Assembly (NCBI GenBank): GCA_023424865.1
Contig: JAFADM010000510.1
Coordinates: 1 to 5,080, forward strand
Direction: 5' to 3'
Source of the DNA: Bacillota bacterium
Lineage (GTDB): Bacteria > Bacillota_A > Clostridia > DSM-8532
DNA length: 5,080 nucleotides
Every line of letters begins with the position of its first letter. Position 1 is the stretch's first letter. The notes under the pieces were generated by a model. The model searched no databases and had not been told where the DNA came from. It worked only from the letters and a program-made list of their open reading frames with translations. Both the position numbers and the translations under genes were made by a program. Of this stretch, positions 1-5,080 are shown one piece after another.

Positions 1-108
1 AATGCCATTGCCAATAGGAATGGTAAAGGTAGGATCAATATTCAAGTGGATTCCCAGCTTGGGAAATTCAATATACTGTGCGGCTGCACCTACGGTTAAG
101 ACCCCCAT
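1..108 (-). CDS. lgt: Prolipoprotein diacylglyceryl transferase, N-terminal fragment (runs off left edge)
   Basis: The first 36 codons of a leftward gene are visible. The peptide begins MGVLTVGAAAQYIEFPKLG and continues IHLNIDPTFTIPIGNGI. The IEFPKLGI..N.DP.F.I block matches the N-terminus of clostridial Lgt proteins, just ahead of the first membrane helix and its usual aromatic/Tyr-Gly segment, which here lies beyond the window. Lgt is an integral membrane enzyme that moves the diacylglyceryl group of phosphatidylglycerol onto the lipobox cysteine of prolipoproteins, the first step of lipoprotein maturation. The ATG at 108-106 is preceded by a perfect GGAGG (121-117) at 8 nt, which fixes the start. 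The roughly 12-residue lead before IEFP is somewhat longer than in many homologues. It lies 182 bp downstream of yfmH in the same direction with no terminator between, so co-transcription is likely. The identification depends on a short segment and should be confirmed with the sequence to the left. Confidence 0.78.
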   Translation of the reverse strand, partial: MGVLTVGAAAQYIEFPKLGIHLNIDPTFTIPIGNGI

Positions 109-116
109 TTTCAAAA

Positions 117-121
117 CCTCC
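117..121 (-). promoter_or_regulatory. Ribosome binding site of lgt
   Basis: GGAGG on the minus strand lies 8 nt before the ATG at 108. It sits in the last, most diverged segment of the 18-bp repeat array: the stretch at 113-130 still matches the 3-prime half of the repeat consensus. The repeat therefore extends up to the translation start of lgt. Confidence 0.8.
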
Positions 122-129
122 AATACTTT

Positions 130-290
130 AAGCTTTATCTTACTTCAATCTACTCTCTTAATTTAGACTTTTCTCTTACTTTAAACTTTTCTCTTACTTT
201 AAACTTTTCCTTACTTCAATCTTCTCTCTAACCTCAATCTTATCTATTACTTCGTTCTTGTCTCTTACTTTAAATTTCTTTCTTTATTCT
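130..290. repeat. Degenerate 18-bp tandem repeat filling the yfmH-lgt spacer
   Basis: Nine consecutive units can be laid out: 130-147, 148-165, 166-183, 184-201, 202-218, 219-236, 237-254, 255-272 and 273-290. All are 18 bp except the fifth, which is 17. The plus-strand consensus is AACTTTTCTCTTACTTTA. Units 166-183 and 184-201 differ only at the first base, and the others diverge progressively. The strand read in the operon transcript is almost pure purine (AAGTTTAAAGTAAGAGAA type), so the RNA should be nearly unstructured. The array begins directly after the yfmH stop codon and runs into the lgt ribosome binding site. On the minus strand the unit reads as a hexapeptide K-(F/I)-(K/E)-V-R-(D/E) in one frame. 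No ATG, GTG or TTG start or ribosome binding site was found for that frame, so I annotate it as a repeat and not a gene. Adjacent units lack the long unique spacers needed for a CRISPR array. Confidence 0.88.
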
Positions 291-1562
291 TTAAGGATGA
301 ACAACTGATAGTACGGCTGTCTTTCCAAGGACCTCCTTTGCAAGGCCCTTTAAATACTCTCTGTCAATTTCCTCGTAGACCTTATTTAAGTCAAAATAAT
401 TGCCCTCAATAAAGTAAGCGTCCATGATATCTCTGGCAATGCCGTCGGGTGAGTTAAGAGTTCTTACAAATCTTCCCTGAAGAGCTTTTTGAATGCGTAC
501 AAAATCCTCTTCCTCCATGCCCTTTTCTATAAGCTCCTTCATGGCCTTGTCGATTCGTTCAGCCGCTTTTTTAGGATCAGGAGACTGTCCGGCGCAGGCA
601 ATATAGCCAAAGCTTTTATCAAGGCTGACCTCGTAGCGGAAGGAATCGTTTATGAGTCCTTCGTCATAGAGCTGCCCATAAAGCTCCGAGCTTTTTCCCA
701 TAACATAATCCATGAGTATTCCCAGGCCTGTGCGCCTTTTTTGCAGCTCATAGCCGGTGACCCTCACCGAATCCTTAATTCCCATACTGAAAAGCGGCAT
801 GGAAACAGGCAGTCTTTGTTCCTTATAGGTTTGATTCGGTTCCTCCGGTTCTTCGGGATACCTTTTTTCCACCTTTGCTCCGTCCTTGAAGAAAATGTTT
901 TTATCAACAATACGGAACACTTGATCCGGCTCCAAATCCCCTACCACCAGGACCATCATGTTGGAGGGAGTGTAGAAGGTATTGTAGCAATCGTACAAAA
1001 GCTCCTTTGTAATTTGTGCCACGCTTTCCACGCTGCCCGCGATGTCCAGCTTCACCGGGTGGCTGACGTAGAGGCAATCCAGCATATTAAAGAAAACGCG
1101 CCAATCCGGATTGTCCTGATACATCCTTATTTCCTGATTGATAATTCCCTTTTCCTTCTCCACATTCTCATCAGTGAGCCAGGGCTTTTGCACATAGTCC
1201 AGAAGCATGGCAAAATTCTCGTCAAAGCGTTCGGTGCAGGAAAAATAATAAACCGTCTGACTGAAGGCAGTGAAGGCATTTGGTGAAGAGCCCATCCGGG
1301 AAAAGCGCTCAAGCATATTGCCGTCTTCCTGTTCAAAAAGCTTATGCTCAAGAAAATGAGCGATGCCGTCAGGAACAGACAGTTCCTTGCCGCTTCCCTG
1401 TACCTTGAATTGATTGTCGATGGAGCCGTAATCCGTTGCAAACAAAGCTGTTTTCTTGTTGTACCCTGCCTTCTTCAAAAAGACCACAGGCAGACCACTT
1501 TCGTGCCGGTATTCATAAAGGGTTTCACCCAGCTGCTCATAAGGTATGGTTTTATAGTTCAT
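291..1562 (-). CDS. yfmH: M16-family zinc peptidase-like protein YfmH (HxxEH-bearing partner)
   Basis: A 423-residue M16 (pitrilysin/mitochondrial processing peptidase-like) protein of normal length for a two-domain M16B subunit. The inverted zinc motif HFLEH is at residues 69-73 (DNA 1358-1344), giving two zinc-binding histidines and the catalytic glutamate. The expected distal zinc-ligand glutamate is E144 in EKGIINQEI. The C-terminal domain has LYDEGLIN (298-305) where active single-chain M16 enzymes carry the conserved VREKxxLAY segment, so the substrate-binding Arg/Tyr pair is missing. That pair is present in the upstream partner. No signal peptide is seen, so it should be cytoplasmic. 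In Bacillus the related genes (ymfF/ymfH) sit beside the EF-P 5-aminopentanol modification gene ymfI, and database names for this family refer to that process. The biochemical role is not settled. The ATG at 1562 is 3 nt after the yfmF stop, with AGGAGG inside the end of yfmF, implying translational coupling. Confidence 0.9.
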   Translation of the reverse strand: MNYKTIPYEQLGETLYEYRHESGLPVVFLKKAGYNKKTALFATDYGSIDNQFKVQGSGKELSVPDGIAHFLEHKLFEQEDGNMLERFSRMGSSPNAFTAFSQTVYYFSCTERFDENFAMLLDYVQKPWLTDENVEKEKGIINQEIRMYQDNPDWRVFFNMLDCLYVSHPVKLDIAGSVESVAQITKELLYDCYNTFYTPSNMMVLVVGDLEPDQVFRIVDKNIFFKDGAKVEKRYPEEPEEPNQTYKEQRLPVSMPLFSMGIKDSVRVTGYELQKRRTGLGILMDYVMGKSSELYGQLYDEGLINDSFRYEVSLDKSFGYIACAGQSPDPKKAAERIDKAMKELIEKGMEEEDFVRIQKALQGRFVRTLNSPDGIARDIMDAYFIEGNYFDLNKVYEEIDREYLKGLAKEVLGKTAVLSVVHP

Positions 1563-1565
1563 GCT

Positions 1566-2876
1566 TTAAGCCTCCTCCCCGCCTTGGGTTCCGTCAGGAT
1601 GCAGAAAATAGACGGTATCCAGAGTCACATTTTGACCGGCCCGAACCACATCCTCCACAGTTACTTTCTGAAATTTCTCATGAGTGGATTCAAAATCATC
1701 ACCGCTTTTGGAAATATGCTGGCTTAAAAAGAAGTCCACAATGGCGCCCTGGCTGTCCTGCATGGCTTTTATTCCTGTTTCGAGGGCATTGAGTGAGGCT
1801 TTCAGCTCTCTTTCCTCAATATTTCCGGTGCGCATATCCTCCACCTGCTTTAAAATGATGGCTTCGGCCTTTTCCAGGTTCTCAGCCTCAATGCCGCTCA
1901 TAATGATCATAAGCCCCTTATAGCGTTCCAGCATGGATTGGGCGTAATAGGCCAGGCTTTCCTTTTCCCTTACATTCTGAAAGAGCTTGGAATTCAGGTC
2001 GCCGCCCAGTATGCCGTTGTAAACGACCAATGGGAAATAGTCGGGGCTTGAGGGCTCGACGCCGGTGCGAAAGCCAAGACAGAGCTTGCCCTGATTGACA
2101 TCCATAGGCTCGTCCACCCGCCGGATAGAAGGCACGATTTTCTTAACACTGGGAATATGAAGGGGTTTAATCGTCTTTCTGTCCAAAACGGAAAAGCCGT
2201 CTATAAAGCGCTGCACACTGGCATCATCCACATTTCCCGAAATATAGGCATAGGCAGGATAGGTAGAAAGCATTTCCTTATAAAAGCCATAGGTAATTTC
2301 AGGCGTAAGCAGCAGTATACCTTCCTCAGAGCCGTCATCGGACACCTCAAAGGGTTCGCCCTGGCACATTTCCTCCATACAGCGGTCGAGAGAAAAACGC
2401 ATTTTATCATTGACCCGGCTACGGATATAATTAATCTGATTGTCTCTTTCTTTAGAAAAAAGGTCTTTTTTGAAGCCCCCGTTCTCAATAAGCGGCCGGG
2501 TAAGCATCCCCATGAACAAATCACTGCAGGCTTCAAAAAGCTTTTCCCCGCCAAGGGTGTATTTATCGGCAATGTGAGACATATGAAAGCTTAAGATCTG
2601 CATTTCGCCCTTTTTATTGACACCGGCATCCACATCTGCGCCATAGAGACTTTCCAGCTTTCTTTCAAGCTCTTTAACAGTAGGGAAATCCTTCCATCCT
2701 TTTTTCATTAGAGAAGGAAGCAGCGCATTTCCCGAAGCCCTGTCCTCCTGGAGCTTATCAATAAAAAATAGGTCAACCCGCGTGGTTTTAAACTTATCGG
2801 ATGCAATGCGATAAAAACTGATACCGTTTTTCTCGGCAAGCTTCTCCGCCTTTGTCTTATCGACAGCAGTCACCAT
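1566..2876 (-). CDS. yfmF: M16-family protein YfmF (partner lacking the zinc motif)
   Basis: A 436-residue M16-like protein, first gene of the leftward operon. At the place where M16 enzymes have HxxEH it reads NALLPSLMKKGW (residues 50-61), so it cannot bind zinc in the usual way. Its C-terminal half has a good Arg/Tyr signature, NVREKESLAYY (301-311), with R303 and Y310, preceded by the LGGDLNSKLFQ helix region. This is the arrangement of the non-catalytic subunit in two-subunit M16B peptidases, complementary to YfmH downstream. The family is named for association with EF-P 5-aminopentanol modification in Bacillus; that function is not shown by this sequence. The frame stays open to an ATG at 2945, but I choose the ATG at 2876. 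GGGAGG (2891-2886) stands 9 nt before it, while the 2945 ATG overlaps a promoter -10 box and has no ribosome binding site. The C-terminal codons for GGEEA carry the ribosome binding site of yfmH. Confidence 0.87.
   Translation of the reverse strand: MVTAVDKTKAEKLAEKNGISFYRIASDKFKTTRVDLFFIDKLQEDRASGNALLPSLMKKGWKDFPTVKELERKLESLYGADVDAGVNKKGEMQILSFHMSHIADKYTLGGEKLFEACSDLFMGMLTRPLIENGGFKKDLFSKERDNQINYIRSRVNDKMRFSLDRCMEEMCQGEPFEVSDDGSEEGILLLTPEITYGFYKEMLSTYPAYAYISGNVDDASVQRFIDGFSVLDRKTIKPLHIPSVKKIVPSIRRVDEPMDVNQGKLCLGFRTGVEPSSPDYFPLVVYNGILGGDLNSKLFQNVREKESLAYYAQSMLERYKGLMIIMSGIEAENLEKAEAIILKQVEDMRTGNIEERELKASLNALETGIKAMQDSQGAIVDFFLSQHISKSGDDFESTHEKFQKVTVEDVVRAGQNVTLDTVYFLHPDGTQGGEEA
1571..1580 (-). 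promoter_or_regulatory. Ribosome binding site of yfmH inside the yfmF coding end
   Basis: GGGGAGGAGG on the minus strand, 8 nt before the yfmH ATG at 1562. It encodes part of the final Gly-Glu-Glu of YfmF. Ribosomes ending yfmF therefore finish on the start region of yfmH, which would keep the two partners in similar amounts. Confidence 0.85.
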
Positions 2877-2885
2877 GGCGTTTTT

Positions 2886-2891
2886 CCTCCC
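2886..2891 (-). promoter_or_regulatory. Ribosome binding site deciding the yfmF start
   Basis: GGGAGG on the minus strand, 9 nt before the ATG at 2876. Neither of the two in-frame ATGs further upstream (2945 and 2903) has a comparable site. This supports the shorter 436-residue protein and a 5-prime leader of about 60 nt. Confidence 0.82.
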
Positions 2892-2943
2892 TTTTGCACG
2901 CATTGGGCTCTCTAATACCCTATTTCCCGGTATTTTTAAAGCC

Positions 2944-2973
2944 ATTATACCATAAAAGGGTTCTCGTTATCAG
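2944..2973 (-). promoter_or_regulatory. SigA-type extended -10 promoter of the yfmF-yfmH(-lgt) operon
   Basis: On the minus strand there is a perfect TATAAT (2949-2944) preceded by TGG (2952-2950), an extended -10 element. A CTGATA hexamer (2973-2968, 4 of 6 matches to TTGACA) lies 18 bp upstream, and an A/T-rich stretch lies beyond it. Transcription should start near 2937. The predicted leader to the ATG at 2876 is then about 60 nt and contains the GGGAGG site. No other comparable leftward promoter was found between here and lgt. Confidence 0.78.
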
Positions 2974-3030
2974 TTAAAAATATGCATTGGAAGGCGTTGC
3001 AAAGGTTTAAAAGGGCGTTTTCGGGCAATT

Positions 3031-3069
3031 ATTAGAATCCAATTAGAAGCGTATTAGATTGTGATTGAA
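3031..3069 (+). promoter_or_regulatory. Three phased ATTAGA direct repeats, probable response-regulator operator
   Basis: ATTAGA occurs perfectly at 3031-3036, 3042-3047 and 3053-3058, that is, at an exact 11-bp period with 5-bp spacers. A weaker copy, ATTGAA, falls in the same register at 3064-3069. Direct hexamer repeats with 11-bp phasing are the usual binding pattern of OmpR/PhoB-type response regulators, for example PhoP and PhoB boxes. The array lies roughly 40 to 78 bp upstream of the predicted start of the 3158 gene, next to its poor -35 region, which suits an activator. Which regulator binds cannot be told from the window, and none is encoded here. Confidence 0.55.
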
Positions 3070-3072
3070 TAA

Positions 3073-3102
3073 CTAACGGAGGATTTACATATCTGATATA
3101 GT
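3073..3102 (+). promoter_or_regulatory. Probable activator-dependent promoter of the DUF4097 gene
   Basis: TATAGT (3097-3102, 5 of 6 matches to TATAAT) is preceded by TGA (3094-3096), giving an extended -10 element. The best -35 candidate is CTAACG (3073-3078, 3 of 6 matches) at 18 bp, which is weak. Transcription would start near 3109, leaving a leader of about 50 nt before the ATG at 3158. The weak -35 and the phased hexamers just upstream suggest that it needs an activator. Confidence 0.45.
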
Positions 3103-3157
3103 AATTTCATTGAGGTTTTATAACCGCTTAAACAGAAATAAATAGGAGAGAACAGGT

Positions 3158-4264
3158 ATGTTATGGTTGAGACGTCTTGGATGGTGCATGGTAGCCCTGC
3201 TTCTTGTAGGTATTGTGTATGGAGGAAGCTTAATTTGGGGCATGAGCCGAAGTGAAGGAGAGATAAAAATGAATTTTGGATTTGGTAACACCTACAAAGT
3301 AGACGATTATAAAACGGAAGATTTAACAAACATTGAAACAATAGAAATTATTACATCAAGCTCAGATACTTCTTTGTCCACCAGTACCGGTTCCAAGCTG
3401 GAGGCATCCCTTACCGGCTCCATCACAACCTTCTCGCCCAATCCTGAGCCTAAGCTAATTACCAGTGTTTCAGGCAATACCCTTACAATTGAAGAAGTTC
3501 GAAAAAGCGATGTTGCGCTTTATTTTTCCAATACTTCTTTAAAGCTTGACATCACCCTTCCCGAAGATTTCTCCGGGAGCCTGGTTTTTACCGGCTCCTC
3601 TTCCACGCTGAATGCAGAGCCTCTGGCGCTTACAAATTTGGATATTAAGACCTCTTCCGGGGATATAAAGCTTACCAAGGTTGAGCTTTCAGGCGAATTC
3701 AGAGCGGAATGCAGTTCAGGAGGGATTGAGCTTGATATCCTTTCTGCGAACCGTGCCACACTTAAAACCTCCTCCGGAGATAAAAAGCTTGGATCAATAG
3801 CACTGACCGACGATATGAACTGCCTTTCAAGCTCGGGAACCAGCGATGTACAGGCTCTGGTCTGCGCAAATGCCAATTTTGAATCCTCCTCGGGAGATAT
3901 CCGAATCACTCAGGCCGACACAACAGGACTTCTCGCACAGGCTTCCTCCGGTTCCATTAAAATAAAAGCTTTTAAAGGCGGCGCCCGAATAAAAACTTCC
4001 TCCGGCAATGTTACGCTTAATTGCACCGCACTGACCGATAGCCTTTCCCTTGGTGCCCAATCAGGCACCATTACACTGGCCTTTCCTAACGGCGGTGATT
4101 TTAAACTAAACGCGACGGTTAATTCCGGGAGCATAAGGAATGATTTTACACTAACCGAGAGTCAGTCAGAAGAAAGGCGGCTGACGGGCATTCTTGGCAA
4201 TGGCGGTACTGAAGTAAACCTATCCACCTCCTCCGGCGATATTCGTATTAAAAAGAGTCTTTGA
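3158..4264 (+). CDS. Membrane-anchored DUF4097-type beta-solenoid protein
   Basis: A 368-residue protein. The ATG at 3158 has AGGAGAG (3144-3150) 7 nt upstream. The N-terminus has a short positive start (MLWLRRLGW) and a hydrophobic helix at about residues 10-29, with no lipobox. It is either a signal anchor or a signal peptide, placing the rest outside the membrane. From about residue 57 it is Ser/Thr/Gly-rich and beta-prone. The motif SSGD or close variants has its Gly at residues 168, 188, 207, 227, 246, 265, 283, 303, 324 and 360. That is a period of 18-21 residues over most of its length, as expected for one turn of a beta-helix. This is the pattern of DUF4097 (putative adhesin-like) proteins, of which Bacillus LiaG, from the lia envelope-stress operon, is a member. 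Molecular function is unknown. It is monocistronic here: a terminator follows and no PadR or DUF1700 partner is adjacent, although these often accompany the family. Confidence 0.85.
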   Translation: MLWLRRLGWCMVALLLVGIVYGGSLIWGMSRSEGEIKMNFGFGNTYKVDDYKTEDLTNIETIEIITSSSDTSLSTSTGSKLEASLTGSITTFSPNPEPKLITSVSGNTLTIEEVRKSDVALYFSNTSLKLDITLPEDFSGSLVFTGSSSTLNAEPLALTNLDIKTSSGDIKLTKVELSGEFRAECSSGGIELDILSANRATLKTSSGDKKLGSIALTDDMNCLSSSGTSDVQALVCANANFESSSGDIRITQADTTGLLAQASSGSIKIKAFKGGARIKTSSGNVTLNCTALTDSLSLGAQSGTITLAFPNGGDFKLNATVNSGSIRNDFTLTESQSEERRLTGILGNGGTEVNLSTSSGDIRIKKSL

Positions 4265-4313
4265 TTTTAATCAACACATAAACACTAATCAATAATACAG
4301 CAATTAATAATAC

Positions 4314-4355
4314 AAAAGGCTCTTGAAAGAAAAACAAACTTTCAGGAGCCTTTTT
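4314..4355. terminator. Bidirectional intrinsic terminator
   Basis: GGCTCTTGAAAG (4318-4329) pairs with CTTTCAGGAGCC (4339-4350) over 12 positions, all Watson-Crick except one G-T pair, around a 9-nt A-rich loop. A4 (4314-4317) lies on the left and T5 (4351-4355) on the right. The plus strand gives a stem followed by TTTTT, ending the DUF4097 transcript 50 nt after its stop. The minus strand gives a stem followed by TTTT, so it can also stop leftward readthrough from the ATPase gene. Confidence 0.92.
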
Positions 4356-4379
4356 ACAAAGCATAGAATTCTCCGACGA

Positions 4380-4409
4380 AAAGGGAGAAGCCCCAGGGCC
4401 TCTCCCTTT
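4380..4409 (-). terminator. Intrinsic terminator of the P-type ATPase gene
   Basis: AAAGGGAGA (4380-4388) pairs perfectly with TCTCCCTTT (4401-4409). After one A-C mismatch, GCCC (4390-4393) pairs with GGGC (4396-4399). Reading leftward, the stem is followed by only a short T run (TTTTC), so termination may be incomplete, with the stronger hairpin at 4314-4355 acting as backup. It lies 45 nt after the ATPase stop, just past the 15-bp repeats. Confidence 0.72.
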
Positions 4410-4412
4410 CAA

Positions 4413-4457
4413 TTATGCTTGACTTGATTATGCTTAGCTTGATTATGCTTAGCTTTA
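4413..4457. repeat. Three 15-bp tandem repeats just after the ATPase stop codon
   Basis: Units 4413-4427, 4428-4442 and 4443-4457 follow the consensus TTATGCTTAGCTTGA on the plus strand, with one or two differences each. The last unit overlaps the TAA stop of the ATPase gene (4457-4455). Read on the minus strand one base out of the gene frame, the units encode a pentapeptide A-K-H-N-Q, closely echoing the RHNQ at the real end of the protein. The array ends in that frame with TGA at 4411-4409. Confidence 0.88.
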
Positions 4458-5080
4458 ATGCTGGTTATGACGAACAAGTCCGATACGCTTGCTGATTTCA
4501 AGCACAGGGAACGGTACAAACGCCAGCAGCACGGCAATTAAATACATGTTTCCGGATAGTTGTGTCAGCTCAAAGATTGTGGCGATGGGAGGCACGAATA
4601 CTACCAGAACAATCATGGCAACTGAAACGGCCGCCGCTTTCAGCAGAGCTTTGTTGGTGTGGAACCCAATACTGAACAGGGATTGGCCGGAACGCATGTT
4701 AAAGGCCTGCACAATCTGGGTTAGGGACAGGATAAAGAAGGCCATGGTTCTGCCCGCAACCAGGTCGCCGGTAGTCTTCCAACCGATAATGAAGCCCGTC
4801 AGGGTTAAGATGGCAAACATCGCGCCCTGAAGTACAACCTGCACGCCAAGTCCATTGGCAAAAACGCCTTCATTCTTGGGTTTGGGCTTACGATTCATAA
4901 TTCCGCTGTCCACAGGCTCCATACCAAGGGCAATGGCCGGCAGACTGTCGGTAACAAGGTTAATCCACAATAGCTGCATGGAAAGAAGGGGTGCTTCTCT
5001 CCAAAGAAGCATGGCAAAGAATACGGTAAATACTTCGCCGATATTGGTACCCAAAAGGAAGCCTACCACCTTGCGGATAT
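4455..5080 (-). CDS. Calcium-type P-type ATPase (PMR1/SERCA-like), C-terminal membrane domain
   Basis: The last 208 codons of a leftward gene whose start lies beyond the right edge. The frame is open to 5080 (codons for I-R-K precede the GTG at 5069), so no start should be placed in the window. Counting from that GTG, TNIGEV (8-13) matches transmembrane helix M5 with calcium ligands N9 and E12. WINLVTDSLPAIALG (35-49) matches M6 with N37, T40 and D41, equivalent to SERCA N796, T799 and D800. These make up much of calcium site II. The M8 segment LSLTQIVQAFNMRS has Gln where SERCA site I has Glu908, which suits one-site PMR1-like pumps. M7, M9 and M10 follow, and the protein ends VRHNQH. It exports or sequesters Ca2+ (possibly Mn2+) using ATP; the phosphorylation domain is outside the window. 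Two hairpin terminators follow. The tail may be shortened by a 7-nt insertion (see findings). Confidence 0.93.
   Translation of the reverse strand, partial: IRKVVGFLLGTNIGEVFTVFFAMLLWREAPLLSMQLLWINLVTDSLPAIALGMEPVDSGIMNRKPKPKNEGVFANGLGVQVVLQGAMFAILTLTGFIIGWKTTGDLVAGRTMAFFILSLTQIVQAFNMRSGQSLFSIGFHTNKALLKAAAVSVAMIVLVVFVPPIATIFELTQLSGNMYLIAVLLAFVPFPVLEISKRIGLVRHNQH

Noticed and set aside
130..290. CRISPR-like array
   Set aside because: Units are directly adjacent and degenerate, there are no unique spacers of 25-40 bp, and no cas gene is present.
489..1286. Long plus-strand open frame of 265 codons opposite yfmH
   Set aside because: It lies wholly antisense to a well-supported M16 gene with HFLEH and family-typical length. 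It has no ribosome binding site of note and no recognisable domain, so it is a shadow frame.
2902..2930. Possible ATACC/GGTAT hairpin in the yfmF leader as a riboswitch or attenuator
   Set aside because: Only five base pairs, no terminator-like T run and no conserved riboswitch core; the leader is only about 60 nt.
3078..3083. GGAGGA as the ribosome binding site of a small upstream open frame
   Set aside because: No ATG, GTG or TTG occurs at a useful distance downstream, and it lies upstream of the predicted transcription start of the 3158 gene.
3520..3909. Minus-strand open frame opposite the DUF4097 gene with repeated PEE(V/D) motifs
   Set aside because: Its repeats are the reverse complement of the Ser-Ser-Gly-Asp codons of the real gene, so the pattern is inherited from the sense strand.
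3650..4240. Repeated CCTCC in the DUF4097 coding strand as RNA elements pairing with ribosome binding sites
   Set aside because: The recurring CCTCC follows simply from TCC codons for the Ser-Ser of each repeat, and no specific pairing partner in the leader stands out.

Overview
The window looks like chromosomal DNA from a moderately AT-rich Bacillota, most likely a clostridial or Lachnospiraceae-type bacterium. This rests on strong AGGAGG-type ribosome binding sites, the YfmF/YfmH peptidase-like pair, an Lgt N-terminus of clostridial style, a DUF4097 envelope protein and a PMR1/SERCA-type calcium pump. The taxonomic call is inference from gene content only.

Layout: (a) Positions 1-2973 hold a leftward operon. 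A good extended -10 promoter (2944-2973, minus strand) drives yfmF (2876-1566), then yfmH (1562-291, 3-nt gap, ribosome binding site inside the end of yfmF). An intergenic spacer made almost wholly of degenerate 18-bp tandem repeats follows, then the first 36 codons of lgt, which runs off the left edge. No terminator is visible between yfmH and lgt. (b) Positions 2974-3157 form the divergent control region. Three perfect ATTAGA hexamers spaced exactly 11 bp apart lie upstream of a weak -35/extended -10 promoter for the rightward gene. (c) Positions 3158-4264 encode a membrane-anchored DUF4097 protein with a 19-20 residue SSGD-type repeat, probably a beta-solenoid. (d) Positions 4265-4454 hold a bidirectional terminator, a second hairpin terminator and a 15-bp tandem repeat. 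(e) Positions 4455-5080 encode the C-terminal membrane domain of a leftward calcium-type P-type ATPase that enters from the right edge.

How the genes relate: YfmF and YfmH are M16-family relatives with complementary halves of an active site. YfmH keeps the HxxEH zinc motif and YfmF keeps the Arg/Tyr pair, so they probably work as a heterodimer. Lgt downstream makes lipoproteins. The DUF4097 protein resembles products found in envelope-stress operons, and its control region looks like a response-regulator target. The pump handles calcium. Apart from the yfmF-yfmH pair, a shared pathway is not evident.

I do not see a clearly new multi-gene system. The least ordinary features are the 11-bp-phased operator and two coding-like tandem repeats sitting immediately after stop codons. 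One of these repeats looks like a pump C-terminal tail cut off by a 7-nt insertion.
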